From contig NZ_FUYE01000028.1 in the NCBI RefSeq assembly GCF_900167535.1, positions 1 through 40,258 of the forward strand: a stretch of DNA of 40,258 nt. Reading direction: 5' to 3'. Made by a program: the position numbers and the translations under genes. Position 1 is the first letter of the stretch; each line of letters begins with the position of its first letter. Under the pieces are notes generated by a model, which searched no databases, was not told the origin of the DNA, and worked only from the letters and a program-made list of their open reading frames with translations. Shown piece after piece: positions 8,654 through 17,660 of the stretch. The stretch is from Prosthecobacter debontii (GTDB lineage: Bacteria > Verrucomicrobiota > Verrucomicrobiia > Verrucomicrobiales > Verrucomicrobiaceae).

Positions 8654-9859
8654 TTAATGTGCTATTGTCTTTAACAATATATCTACACACGCCTTTGCAA
8701 AGGCGGGTGCGTTGATCTCGCAGTCCATCTCGATGACGGGGATGTCGGCGCGCAGGTTCGTTTTGAGCGCGGTGAAGAGGGCGGCGTCGGCGGCCGGATC
8801 GTGGAAGGGTTTGCCAGGCGCACTGATGACGCTGATGGCTTTCAACGGCAGCAGCACGGTCACCGGGGCGGTGTAGGCATTCACTTTCTCCGCCAGGATG
8901 CGGCCCAGCTCGGCGCACTCCTCGGGCGTGGTACGCATGAGGGTGACCTGGGGATTGTGCTGATAGAAGAGACGATCCTGGTATTTCTCCGGCACGCTGG
9001 CGCGCTCGCCGAAGTTCACCATGTCCAGGCAGCCGGGGGTGACGATGGCAGGGGTGCCGGTTTTCCCGGCGGCTTCCAGACGATGCGGTCCTGCATTGAG
9101 CACGCCGCCCACGAGTTCATCCGCCCACTCGGTGGTGGTGATGTCCAGCACGCCGGTGATGAGGCCGCTTTCGATCAGGCTCTCCATGATGCGCCCGCCG
9201 GTGCCGGTGGCGGCGAAAACGAGCACTTCATAGCCAGCCGCTTCGAGCTGGGCTTTCGCGGCATTCACGCACTCGGTGGTGTTGCCAAACATGGAGGCGG
9301 CGATGAGGGGCTTATCCTCGGCAGGGGGGATCTCCATCTCCACCATGCCACAGATGGCTCCAGCAGCGCGGGCAAGCAGGGTGCGGGAAAGGCGGTTGAT
9401 GCCGGAGACATCCACGATGCTGGGGATCATGACGATGTCCTTGGTGCCGACATAGGGGGCCACATGGCCAGCGGCCAGGGTGGAGACCATGACCTTGGGA
9501 AACCCAATGGGCAGAGCTCTCATGGCGGTGGTGCTGATGGCGGTGCCGCCCCCGCCGCCCAGGGAGATGACGCCCTGGATGCGGCCTTCCGTGACCAGGC
9601 TGCTCAGCAACTGCGCGGACGCACCCGCCATGGCGGTGACTGCCTCACCCCGGTCCTGGCGCTCCAGGATGCCTGCCAAGTCCACGGCTCCCGCCGCCGC
9701 CACTTCCTCGCGCGTGATGTCGGGGCGCACCGCCGCAGGCTGGCCGGTGCCGGTATCAATGAGCAAGGTCTGATGACCCCGCTGCCGGATCAATTCCGCA
9801 ACGTAAGCGTGTTCCAATCCTTTGGTGTCCAGAGTGCCGAGAACTGCGATGGTGGCCAT
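8654..9859 (-). CDS. Tm-1-like ATP-binding protein (UPF0261 family)
   Basis: This 401-aa cytosolic protein has the UPF0261/Tm-1 pattern: N-terminal MATIAVLGTLDTKG, a glycine run LGGGGGTAIST near residue 100, FPKVMVSTLAAGHVAPYVGTKDIVMIPSIVD in the first domain, and GTGGRIMESLI and TPGCLDMVNFG in the second. The plant member Tm-1 is a virus-resistance ATP-binding protein; in bacteria the role is poorly defined and often associated with catabolic clusters. Length is normal for the family. It lies 28 bases upstream of the LCAT-type gene on the same strand, so co-transcription is possible. Its high GC (about 67% at 9181-9240) contrasts with that gene, so the two probably have different histories. 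The start is the ATG at 9859. Confidence 0.9.
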   Translation of the reverse strand: MATIAVLGTLDTKGLEHAYVAELIRQRGHQTLLIDTGTGQPAAVRPDITREEVAAAGAVDLAGILERQDRGEAVTAMAGASAQLLSSLVTEGRIQGVISLGGGGGTAISTTAMRALPIGFPKVMVSTLAAGHVAPYVGTKDIVMIPSIVDVSGINRLSRTLLARAAGAICGMVEMEIPPAEDKPLIAASMFGNTTECVNAAKAQLEAAGYEVLVFAATGTGGRIMESLIESGLITGVLDITTTEWADELVGGVLNAGPHRLEAAGKTGTPAIVTPGCLDMVNFGERASVPEKYQDRLFYQHNPQVTLMRTTPEECAELGRILAEKVNAYTAPVTVLLPLKAISVISAPGKPFHDPAADAALFTALKTNLRADIPVIEMDCEINAPAFAKACVDILLKTIAH

Positions 9860-10022
9860 AGAGTGCCCTTTTTAGAGGAGAGAGTGGAAAGCCGTCAAGA
9901 GAGGGGAAACCGCATGCGGCTATCTGAAAGCAACGTCAGGGAAAAAAGAGGCGAGTCGGTTAGGGGAGTCGGTGGCACGATTTCGCGTGACTTTTGCTCT
10001 ATCTACTCTAGAGGATGTCTTT

Positions 10023-11612
10023 ATGAACCTTCGGTTTCTTTTGGGCGTGATCGCTCTCGGGTCAACGCTCTTTTTCACACGGATTACAGCCGCATCGGAG
10101 GCTGTCCCGGAGCCATTTTTTAATGCCGCTGTTTTTGAAACGGTGACTTTCCAGGTGGGAGCTTGGGTGGAGACCGAGCCTCAGGAGCAAGAGGAAGGTC
10201 GAGTGGTCACCTTCCAGGCACGAGGCCTGCCGAAGGGCTTGAGCTGTGATGCAACCACGGGCGTGATCAGGGGTGTGCCGCTGAGACCGGGGAAGTCCAA
10301 GGTCACGATCACAGGGACCGACCAGGACCGACATAAAACCATCACTCGGGTGATTCTGAATGTGGAAGGATTCCCCGCCGAGTGGGTGGATGAACATCAC
10401 GGATTGATCGACACCGATGCCGGTGGATTGAAGATCCGGGGCTTCGTGAGGTTGATTGTGGCAGCACATGGATCCTTCTCTGGAAAGCTGATCTTGGGCT
10501 TTCAGGAGTTCCCACTGAAAGGGAGCTTGGTGAAAAGGGAGGCCGAGGGGCCTTTTAAGGCGGAGATCGTGCTCCAGCCGGACCTGACGCTCTCCATGGA
10601 AACCTCGATGGATGGATTGACCTGCATCTTGGAAAGAGATGAATCGTCCGACGAACCCTGGCAGAGTGTTTTTGGGGCGCTGCGGCGCACTTACGACAAA
10701 AAGCATCCCGCCACTTGGGCAAAGGGGGTGTACAATGTCTATAGCGCGCCTCCAGGCCAAAGCTTCCCCCATGACGATCATCCATTGGGAGATAGCATTT
10801 ACTCGCTGACCGTCAGCGCAGATGGCAGAGCCTTGCTGAAGGGAGTGTTGGCCGATGGGAGTGCCGTGACTTGGAGTGGTGTCTTGCTGGGCGAGGAGCC
10901 GACGAGGGTGCTGTTCCCCATCTATCTGCCCCTCTACAAGGTGAAGAAGGTGCCCTCAGGACTGTTAATGGGCGATTTAAGCGTTTACACCGAAACGGCC
11001 GAGGGGGCCCCAAAATCTCCTCCTGAGACAGGGGTGAAGGACTATTTGGGCGGCCATTTGATTTGGGAAAAAGCAGCGGCGGTGTCTGACCGAGAGCGTC
11101 TTTATCCTGAGGGATTCTCGATGGAGTTGACCACGGAGGGGCTCCCTTATCAGCGCCCCCGTTCCGGTTCTCTGTTGTTGAATGCCCCAGTGGGGAATTT
11201 CAATGCAGTCTTGTCATTTTACACGGAGGGCGTGGCCGACTTTGGGCAATGGTTCACGATCACGCGCACGAATGGCATCAAGATGCCAACTCCAGACGCA
11301 GAAAGTTCTGTTTCCAAAATCAGCTTGAGCGTCAATGCACGCACAGGCTTTTTCAGTGGCAGTTGCGCCGTCAAGGAAGGGCGTCGCACCTGCAAGTTCA
11401 GAGGCATCATCATCCAGCCGAGTTCCGGGCGGGGTAAGGGGCAAGGTCATTTCCTCCTGCCGGACTTGCCGGAGGTCGGGGTATCAACACCGCCTCTCAT
11501 CCTCAGTGGAGCCATGGCTTGGATGGCTCTGGCGTCTGGAGGCCCGGGTGGTGGCAGCCCTGATGACTGGCAACCCCCATATGATCCGAATCCGATCGTG
11601 AATCCCCCGTGA
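10023..11612 (+). CDS. Secreted protein with a putative Ig-like domain, function unknown
   Basis: This 529-aa protein starts with a signal peptide (MNLRFLLGVIALG..., cleaved around residue 24). The ATG at 10023 has a good ribosome-binding site (AGAGGA eight bases upstream) and is preferred to the GTG at 9972. Residues of about 35-120 form a bacterial putative-Ig (He_PIG-like) unit with GLPKGLSCDATTGVIRGVPL and strands PGKSKVTITGTD. The rest is beta-rich. It contains several loosely repeated modules in which a G-x-F/L-x-G strand is followed by a stretch like F-x-G (GSFSGKLIL, RALLKGVLADGSAVTWSGVL, TGFFSGSCAVKEGRRTCKFRG). The C-terminus is Gly/Pro/Trp-rich. I recognise no catalytic motif. It is probably a surface or periplasmic structural or binding protein. 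It diverges from the UPF0261 gene, and lepA follows at 91 bases. Confidence 0.75.
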   Translation: MNLRFLLGVIALGSTLFFTRITAASEAVPEPFFNAAVFETVTFQVGAWVETEPQEQEEGRVVTFQARGLPKGLSCDATTGVIRGVPLRPGKSKVTITGTDQDRHKTITRVILNVEGFPAEWVDEHHGLIDTDAGGLKIRGFVRLIVAAHGSFSGKLILGFQEFPLKGSLVKREAEGPFKAEIVLQPDLTLSMETSMDGLTCILERDESSDEPWQSVFGALRRTYDKKHPATWAKGVYNVYSAPPGQSFPHDDHPLGDSIYSLTVSADGRALLKGVLADGSAVTWSGVLLGEEPTRVLFPIYLPLYKVKKVPSGLLMGDLSVYTETAEGAPKSPPETGVKDYLGGHLIWEKAAAVSDRERLYPEGFSMELTTEGLPYQRPRSGSLLLNAPVGNFNAVLSFYTEGVADFGQWFTITRTNGIKMPTPDAESSVSKISLSVNARTGFFSGSCAVKEGRRTCKFRGIIIQPSSGRGKGQGHFLLPDLPEVGVSTPPLILSGAMAWMALASGGPGGGSPDDWQPPYDPNPIVNPP

Positions 11613-11703
11613 CGTTGGACGCGCTCCAGCGAGCTTTTTCGCCGACCTTGACCCACCCTCCACTCGGGGTTAGTTAGTGGGTTCTCCTGCCGACCTTCCC
11701 CTG

Positions 11704-13500
11704 ATGTCCATCGAACGCACCCGTAATTTCTCCATCATCGCTCACATTGACCACGGGAAGACCACGCTCTCCGACCGGCTGTTGGAGTTCACCAAGACCA
11801 TCTCCCAGCGTGAGCAGCAGGCTCAGCTGCTGGATGCGATGGATCTGGAACGTGAGCGCGGCATCACGATCAAGGCGCACCCGGTGTGCATGTTTTACAA
11901 GGCCAAGGACGGCCTGGAATATAAACTGAACCTGCTGGATACCCCCGGGCACGTGGACTTCAGCTATGAGGTCAGCCGCTCCTTGGCTGCCTGTGAAGGC
12001 GCTCTGTTGCTGATCGATGCCTCGCAGGGCGTGGAAGCCCAGACGGTGGCGAATTTGAACTTGGCGATGCAGCAGGATCTGCACGTCATCCCGGTCATCA
12101 ATAAGGTGGACCTGCCGAGCGCTGACATCGATAAGTGCAAACGTCAGCTCGAGGACATCCTCCAGCTCCCCTCGGATGAGGCTGTGCCTGCCAGCGCTAA
12201 GATGGGCATCGGCATCGAGGACATCCTGGAGGCCATCGTCGCCTACATGCCACCGCCGAAAGACCCGGCCGATGGTTATGTGCGCGCTTCCGTGTTCGAT
12301 TCCATTTTCGATCCTTATCGCGGCGTCGTCAGCTACGTGCGTGTGGTCAGCGGCACCATTGTGCGGGGGCAGAAAGTTCGCATGATGTCCACCGGCCTGG
12401 ATTATGAAATCAAGGACGTGGGCATCTTCCGCCCGAAGATGACCGCCTGTGAAAAGCTGGAGCCCGGTGACGTCGGTTATCTCATCGCGAACGTGAAGTC
12501 CACCGCCGATGTGAAGATCGGCGATACCATCACGGAAAGCCGACGCCCATCCCCTGAGCCGCTTCCAGGTTTCAAGGAGATCCATCCGCTCGTTTTCAGC
12601 GGCATTTATCCGGTCAGCACGGATGACTTTGAAGCGCTGAAACTCGCCGTCGGGAAGCTGCAGATCAATGACGCGGCCTTCACCTTCATGGCGGAGAGTT
12701 CCGCCGCTCTCGGTTTCGGTTTCCGCTGCGGTTTCCTCGGCTTGTTGCACATGGAGATCGTGCAGGAGCGTCTGCGTCGTGAGTTTAACATGGACGTCAT
12801 CTCCACCTATCCATCCGTGATTTATGAGGTCCGCAAGACCGACGGCACGGAGATGCTGGTGGATAACCCCACCTTCCTGCCCTCCGCGAATGAGATCGAT
12901 GAAATCCGTGAGCCGATGGTGAGGGTGAACATCATGATCCCGAACGACTACATCGGAGACATGATGCAGCTCGTCATGGATAAGCGCGGCCAGGTGAACA
13001 ACACCGAGACGCTGGATGATCGCCGCGTGCTGCTGCACACCGTCATCCCGCTGAATGAGATCCTGGTGGACTTCAATGACAAGCTCAAGTCCATCACCCG
13101 GGGTTACGGCAGCATGGACTATGAACATGCCGGCACTCAAGCCGCCGAACTGGTGAAGATGGATATCCTCATCGCGGGTGATCCCGTGGATGCCTTCTCC
13201 TGCATCGTGCACCGCAGCAAGGCCGAGAGCCGTGGTCGCCAGCTCTGTCAGAAGCTCAAGGAAGTGATTCCTCAGCAGCTCTTCGTCGTCGCCATTCAGG
13301 CCGCCATCGGTGGCAAGGTGATTGCCCGCGAATCCATCAGCGCCCTGCGCAAAGACGTGACCGCCAAGTGCTACGGCGGTGACATCAGCCGTAAGCGCAA
13401 GCTCCTGGAGAAGCAGAAGGAAGGTAAGAAAAAGATGAAGGCCATCGGCAAGGTGAACATCCCGCAGGAAGCGTTCATCGAAGTGCTGAAGACGAACTGA
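11704..13500 (+). CDS. lepA: Elongation factor 4 (LepA), ribosome back-translocating GTPase
   Basis: This 598-aa translational GTPase remodels stalled or mistranslocated ribosomes. The G1 motif AHIDHGKTT is near residues 12-20, switch I contains RGITIKA, G3 is DTPGHVDF and G4 is NKVDLP. EF-G-like domains II, III and V follow. The LepA-specific C-terminal domain carries YGGDISRKRKLLEKQKEGKKKMK near the end, a diagnostic signature. The ATG at 11704 gives the family's standard length and N-terminus (MSIERTRNFSIIAHIDHG). The GTG at 11677 would add nine untypical residues. A strong intrinsic terminator follows at 13533-13560. Confidence 0.98.
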   Translation: MSIERTRNFSIIAHIDHGKTTLSDRLLEFTKTISQREQQAQLLDAMDLERERGITIKAHPVCMFYKAKDGLEYKLNLLDTPGHVDFSYEVSRSLAACEGALLLIDASQGVEAQTVANLNLAMQQDLHVIPVINKVDLPSADIDKCKRQLEDILQLPSDEAVPASAKMGIGIEDILEAIVAYMPPPKDPADGYVRASVFDSIFDPYRGVVSYVRVVSGTIVRGQKVRMMSTGLDYEIKDVGIFRPKMTACEKLEPGDVGYLIANVKSTADVKIGDTITESRRPSPEPLPGFKEIHPLVFSGIYPVSTDDFEALKLAVGKLQINDAAFTFMAESSAALGFGFRCGFLGLLHMEIVQERLRREFNMDVISTYPSVIYEVRKTDGTEMLVDNPTFLPSANEIDEIREPMVRVNIMIPNDYIGDMMQLVMDKRGQVNNTETLDDRRVLLHTVIPLNEILVDFNDKLKSITRGYGSMDYEHAGTQAAELVKMDILIAGDPVDAFSCIVHRSKAESRGRQLCQKLKEVIPQQLFVVAIQAAIGGKVIARESISALRKDVTAKCYGGDISRKRKLLEKQKEGKKKMKAIGKVNIPQEAFIEVLKTN

Positions 13501-13532
13501 AGACTTCTGGGTCTTTCTTCAAAACCCAAAAC

Positions 13533-13560
13533 AGGGCGGTTGATTTCAACCGCCCTTTTT
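13533..13560 (+). terminator. Intrinsic terminator of lepA
   Basis: There is an 11-bp perfect stem AGGGCGGTTGA / TCAACCGCCCT with a two-base loop, followed by a run of T. It starts 33 bases after the lepA stop and is a textbook rho-independent terminator for rightward transcription. Confidence 0.92.
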
Positions 13561-13622
13561 GTTGGGCATTTGTTGAGGCGCATGAATGGTGGAATTGGAA
13601 GTGTCGTGAATGAATGGCAGAC

Positions 13623-13798
13623 AAGTGGCCCGCACACTCCGTGTGCGGAAAGCCGCCTTGCAGGCCAAACGAGAGACGTTTCGACATAGCGTCTTGCAGG
13701 AGGATGCGTGAACAGCCTTTCACTGCAGAGTTCGAGAAGAAAAGTAACTCTCTAAGCCTTCCTGGCGGTATCCCGCACACGGAGTGTGCGGACCACTT
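13623..13798. repeat. Foldback repeat element, 176 bp, family B (copy 1)
   Basis: The element is bounded by AAGTGG (13623-13628) and its inverse CCACTT (13793-13798). Just inside are two perfect 8-bp hairpins: CCGCACAC-TCC-GTGTGCGG at 13630-13648 and CCGCACAC-GGA-GTGTGCGG at 13773-13791. A second copy of the family is at 39821-39984, in reverse orientation. The two share the left GTGTGCGGAAAGCC and the right AGCCTTCC...GGT edges but differ in the middle. I see no coding potential here. The element lies in a convergent intergenic gap. Confidence 0.85.
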
Positions 13799-13858
13799 CA
13801 CTCTCGCGGACTTCGCTGGATTTCAGACCTAGCCTCCGGGTGGGAGGTGAGCGATTAG

Positions 13859-14109
13859 CCCCGGGTGAAGCGAACGAAGTGAGCGAGAACCCGGGGATGC
13901 CTACCGAAGCGGCCGTGAGTCAGGATCGCGCGATGGAAGTGCGCGAGAAGTATGGCATCAAGGACGATCGGCGATGCAAGGGATTGGCCATCGGTGATGA
14001 TCGAGGGCTGATGCACGTTTCTCGCCCCCTTTCAGGGAGCGGCCCTGAACGGGGGATACTGCCCTATGCAACCGGGGGTTCGGTTCGCTTCGCTCACGTC
14101 ACCACCCGG
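13859..14109. repeat. Inverted-repeat element D in the lepA / 14256 gap
   Basis: The left edge is a hairpin, CCCCGGGT (13859-13866) with ACCCGGGG (13889-13896), around a GAAGCGAACGAAGTGAGCGAG loop region. The right edge at 14072-14109 is a related inverted sequence with GGTTCGCTTCGCTCACG and terminal CCGGG/CCCGG. Smaller hairpins follow, such as GTCTCC/GGAGAC at 14120-14136. A 144-codon open frame (13786-14220) crosses the region. It reads through the palindromes, lacks a start context and shows no recognisable protein character, so I do not call it. The remainder of 13799-14255 holds nothing else I can identify. I recall similar GAAGCGAACGAAGTGAGCG palindromes in planctomycete and verrucomicrobial genomes; this is memory, not checked. 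Confidence 0.65.
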
Positions 14110-14255
14110 CTCATGGCTCGTCTCCCTCCAGGAGACAAGGCGGCTGGAGGGGCATGGGTTTTGAAGGGAACTCACAGCACCTTTTTCATGATCGTAACAT
14201 CGAGAATGTCGCTAACATGAAATGTGTTTTTGGTGCGGCGTTGGCGATATTGATC

Positions 14256-14792
14256 CTAGCTGTAGCTGATCCTCAAAGACACTTCACCCGTCTCGTCATC
14301 TCGGAGTAAATATCCGTGAATGGCCTCTTTACGGAGGTGGATCTCATAGCGGCGCCCGCGTTGTCGTTGACGTTTCTGATCCCACCCAGGAGTGTCTGTT
14401 TCCCAGAAGTAGTCATACTCCTGCATGCTCTCGAGCTCATTGTCAGGAGGCCGATCAAAGGTGGTTGGGAGGGGATCTTTTTCTGAATGGGGAAAATAGT
14501 AAGGCACGATTTCTTTGAGCCCAGGAGAGGCCTCGATGAACGATTGGAAATCGGCTTCGGAGCAGGAGAAGTCGAGCCAGTAAGATCTGGTGAACACGTT
14601 TCCGGCAGTCGAGGCGCGGTAGCTGCGGTCAGGGATCGGTGCTAAATGTGCAGAGGCAATGACGGCGTCGTGGACTCGTTCACGCTCTCCTGCCATCCAC
14701 CAGAAGTAGAGGCCCGTCATCAGGCCACCGATGATCAACGATGTGATGGCGATGATTTTGAGACAAGAACGCATGGCTATGGTTTCAGTCAC
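14256..14792 (-). CDS. Membrane-anchored hypothetical protein, coupled to the ABC transporter
   Basis: This is a 178-aa protein (172 aa if the in-frame ATG at 14774 is the start). It has one N-terminal transmembrane segment (residues about 10-32, IIAITSLIIGGLMTGLYFWWM) and a hydrophilic, probably extracytoplasmic domain rich in aromatic and charged residues (YDYFWETDTPGWDQ). I do not recognise the domain. The GTG at 14792 overlaps the stop codon of the transporter gene by four bases (GTGA), so translational coupling is likely. That suggests a role with the transporter, but it is an inference from position only. Codon use resembles the neighbours. Confidence 0.72.
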   Translation of the reverse strand: MTETIAMRSCLKIIAITSLIIGGLMTGLYFWWMAGERERVHDAVIASAHLAPIPDRSYRASTAGNVFTRSYWLDFSCSEADFQSFIEASPGLKEIVPYYFPHSEKDPLPTTFDRPPDNELESMQEYDYFWETDTPGWDQKRQRQRGRRYEIHLRKEAIHGYLLRDDETGEVSLRISYS

Positions 14793-16555
14793 AGCCTCTT
14801 CTTGAGTCCCCGCAAGGTCACAAAGACGCCTAACGCAAAGTGCACCCAGAGCACGCTGATGGCGAGAGCGGGGCTGGGGAACCAGGTGCGCACGAAGAGG
14901 GTCAGCGGCTCATACAGGGGCGTGTCTTTCAGTGTCTCCATACCGCCGGACCAGCCATAGTAGGCGGTGATGAAGGGATGCAAAACCCCACCCAAGACGC
15001 GGGGGAAGCCTAACACGGCCCCGGCCAGGATGAGATTGGTGAAGGCCAGCATCCAGCAGCGGCTGTGGGAGCGCTCCGCACTCGGGCTGAGGGCGGAGGT
15101 GGCGAGGCACAGGCTGGTGAAGGCGATGCCGGTGACCATGAGCAGCAGCAGACGCGCCAAGGCGAAGCCGGGTAAGCCGCCGGTGACGACTTCCACCGTG
15201 AGAGCGGACAGCAAGATCTGCAAGAGCACCACCGGGAGGACGAAGCCCAGCTTCCCCAGCAGGTAGGCCAGAGGGCGCAGGCCGCCGGTGCGCTCACGAT
15301 GATACACGGGCCACTCGGAAGCGATCTCACGTGCGGCGGTACGCACGCTGAAGGCCATGGTTAGAACCACCATGAGAAACCAACCCATGGCGCAAGTATA
15401 AGCTGCGGGCCAGAGCACGGCCGGGCTGGTATCGCCAGAAGTGACCGCGCTGAGGTAATGATCGTTCGGCAGGATGAGCAGAGCGGCCACGGCTGGAGCC
15501 AAGGCCGTGAGGCCCACCTGGATGAGCCACTCCTTCTGGGTGCGGCGAAAGGTGGACCAGCGGCGGAGAATGAGATGCTTCGCCTGCGCGGCGACGGAGG
15601 GCAAGGCTGGTGGGGGGGGCAACTCCTCTGCGGATTCAGGCGCGGGTTTGCCGTCATCCTCGGGGGCTTTGGCTTTGGCGTTGGCGGGTAAGGTGATGTG
15701 TCCGGTCGGGTTGCCCTCTTCTTCATCATCCTTGGCTTTGATGGCTCCGCCGAGCTTGAAGGCATCGTAATAGGAGTCGCGATGACGCATCCAGGATTCT
15801 CCCCAGCGGGAAGCGGGTCGCTTGGCCAGGCGGGGATACAGCTCCTCGATAGCTTGGATGCTGAAGTAGTGGGTGACGGCGCGGGAGGGGCCGTGGAAAC
15901 AGACGTGCCCTTCATGCAGAATCACCACCGTGTCGTAGGCAGCGAGGTTGGCGGCCATCTGTGTGGCGTGGATGACCACACGGGAGGGATGATCCGTGGC
16001 GGTGAATTTCAGGAGCGCCGTCATCTCGCTCTGGGACTTGGCGTCGAGTCCGTCCGTGAATTCATCGCAGATGACCAGGGAGGGATCGCTGACCAAGGCG
16101 ACGGCGAGTTTCAGGCGGCGCTTTTGCGGCAGAGTCAGAGAGCTGACACGATGCGTGGCCACATTTTCCAAACCCACCCCGACGAGGAGATGCGAGGCGC
16201 GATCCACCCGCTGCTCGGCGGTCTGATCCGCCACACGCAGCATCAGGGCGCTCATCACGCTCTCCCGCACCGTCAGCACTGGGCTGAGCACGTCATCGGA
16301 GGCGGGCACGTAGCCGATTTCATTGGCATGCAGCGGTGCCTCGGAGGTGTCTTTGCCCCGATACATGATGGTGCCACCGCCCACTTCCTGATGCCCTGCC
16401 AAGAGGCTCAGCAGGGTGCTTTTACCCGAACCGGCAGCCCCAATGACGGCAAGCAAGTGACCAGCGGGGACCGAGAAGCTCACGTGGTCCAAGGCCGTCA
16501 GCGCCTTGCCTCCTGGGCCGGTGAATACGTGAGAGACGCTGATGAGTTCGAGCAT
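14789..16555 (-). CDS. ABC transporter, fused ATPase and membrane domains (ABCG/ABC-2 type)
   Basis: This 588-aa protein has an N-terminal ATPase domain: Walker A GAAGSGKST at 39-47, Walker B LVICDE at 160-165. A C-terminal membrane domain of about six helices follows from about residue 320. The VYHRERTGGLRPLAYLLGK segment before the later helices is the RER-type motif of ABCG exporters. Substrate is unknown; ABCG/ABC-2 proteins usually export lipids, drugs or polymers. The ABC signature is degenerate: SSLTLPQKRRLKLA stands where a VSGGERKR-like motif is expected. A linker of Pro/Glu-rich sequence separates the domains. I chose the ATG at 16555 (MLELISVSHVF), where the ATPase fold begins. The frame runs on to 16924, but that part overlaps the divergent ThuA gene and looks non-coding. 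Confidence 0.9.
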   Translation of the reverse strand: MLELISVSHVFTGPGGKALTALDHVSFSVPAGHLLAVIGAAGSGKSTLLSLLAGHQEVGGGTIMYRGKDTSEAPLHANEIGYVPASDDVLSPVLTVRESVMSALMLRVADQTAEQRVDRASHLLVGVGLENVATHRVSSLTLPQKRRLKLAVALVSDPSLVICDEFTDGLDAKSQSEMTALLKFTATDHPSRVVIHATQMAANLAAYDTVVILHEGHVCFHGPSRAVTHYFSIQAIEELYPRLAKRPASRWGESWMRHRDSYYDAFKLGGAIKAKDDEEEGNPTGHITLPANAKAKAPEDDGKPAPESAEELPPPPALPSVAAQAKHLILRRWSTFRRTQKEWLIQVGLTALAPAVAALLILPNDHYLSAVTSGDTSPAVLWPAAYTCAMGWFLMVVLTMAFSVRTAAREIASEWPVYHRERTGGLRPLAYLLGKLGFVLPVVLLQILLSALTVEVVTGGLPGFALARLLLLMVTGIAFTSLCLATSALSPSAERSHSRCWMLAFTNLILAGAVLGFPRVLGGVLHPFITAYYGWSGGMETLKDTPLYEPLTLFVRTWFPSPALAISVLWVHFALGVFVTLRGLKKRL

Positions 16556-16670
16556 GGGGAATGAAAGCGGGGAAAGCCGTCGCACACAACTGGCAAAAAA
16601 GTCGATGAATGAAGACTCCATCAAGAAGGCGCTTGCACACACCCTGCTCGCTCCTTCATGCTGAGGGTGT

Positions 16671-17654
16671 ATGTTGCGCCGTTTTGCCCTCTTCTCCTTT
16701 CTCGCTGCTGCGACCCTCGCCTCCGGACTGACGCCGGATGGTAAACACAAGCTGGTTTTGATCGCCGGTAAGCCCTCGCACCCTCCCGGCATGCATGAGT
16801 TTCGCGCCGGATCGCTGCTGCTGGAAAAGTGCCTCAAGGAGATCCCTAACCTCGTGGTGGACCGCCACGACATGGGCTGGGTGACGGATGAGGCCACCTT
16901 TGCGGATGCTGATGCCGTGGTCATCTATGCCGATGGTGGCAAAGGACACCCGGCGGTGCAGGGGACGCATCTGGAGACGCTAAAGGGGCTCATGGCCAAG
17001 GGAGTGGGCTTCGGCGTCATGCACTATGGCGTGGAAGTGGTGCCGGAGCTCGGGGGCAAAGAGTTCCTGGCGTGGCTGGGCGGTCACTATGAGAACTCCT
17101 ACTCCTGCAATCCCATCTGGGAGCCCAACTTCACCTCTTTCCCCGAACATCCGATCACCCGTGGGGTGAAACCCTTCCAGATCGAGGACGAATGGTATTT
17201 TAACATGCGCTTCCGTCCGGCTTTTGGCGAGGGCATCGAGGCAGCCAAGGACGGAGACACCCGCTTCGTCCCCATCCTGGTCGCAACACCCTCCGACGCC
17301 ACCCGTGATGGTCCCTATGTGTATCCCAAAGGACCTTACCCGCACATCCAGGCCCAGAAGGGGGAGAAGGAATCCATGATGTGGTGCGTGGAGCGTCCCG
17401 ATGGCGGACGCGGCTTTGGTTTCACCGGCGGTCATTTCCACAAGAACTGGGGCAATGGCGAGTTTCGCAAAACAATCCTGAATGCCCTGCTGTGGGTGAC
17501 TAAAGTCGAGGTCCCCGAAAACGGCGTGGCCTCCACCGTCAGCGAGGAGGATCTGACCCAGAACCTGGACGATAAACCCGCACCGAAGCCCAAGAAAACG
17601 ACGATGACGACGCCGAAGGTGTTCCAGCGCGAGGTGGTGGTGACTGAAAAGTGA
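16671..17654 (+). CDS. Secreted ThuA-like (trehalose-utilisation/GATase-like fold) protein
   Basis: This 327-aa protein has a signal peptide (MLRRFALFSFLAAATLASG) and a ThuA-like domain over residues of about 25-285. Visible segments are KLVLIAGKPSHPPGMHEF, DADAVVIYADGG, a GVGFGVMHYGVE nucleophile-elbow-like turn without a clear catalytic Cys, HPITRGVKPFQIEDEWYF and GRGFGFTGGHFHKNW. The family is common in Verrucomicrobia and Planctomycetes, often beside sugar-degrading enzymes; its reaction is not settled. The C-terminal 40 residues are a Lys/Pro/Thr-rich tail. The ATG at 16671 has GAGGG at good spacing. It diverges from the ABC transporter gene and is followed by a foldback repeat. Confidence 0.88.
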   Translation: MLRRFALFSFLAAATLASGLTPDGKHKLVLIAGKPSHPPGMHEFRAGSLLLEKCLKEIPNLVVDRHDMGWVTDEATFADADAVVIYADGGKGHPAVQGTHLETLKGLMAKGVGFGVMHYGVEVVPELGGKEFLAWLGGHYENSYSCNPIWEPNFTSFPEHPITRGVKPFQIEDEWYFNMRFRPAFGEGIEAAKDGDTRFVPILVATPSDATRDGPYVYPKGPYPHIQAQKGEKESMMWCVERPDGGRGFGFTGGHFHKNWGNGEFRKTILNALLWVTKVEVPENGVASTVSEEDLTQNLDDKPAPKPKKTTMTTPKVFQREVVVTEK

Positions 17655-17660
17655 CTTGCC

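Noticed and set aside
11674..13212. 512-aa minus-strand frame opposite lepA
   Set aside because: It is entirely antisense to LepA with His/Asp-rich shadow composition.
13786..14220. 144-codon open frame in the repeat region
   Set aside because: It reads through palindromic repeats, has no start context and no protein-like pattern.
16556..16924. N-terminal extension of the ABC transporter frame
   Set aside because: It overlaps the divergent ThuA gene's start, and the residues look non-coding; the ATPase fold starts at 16555.
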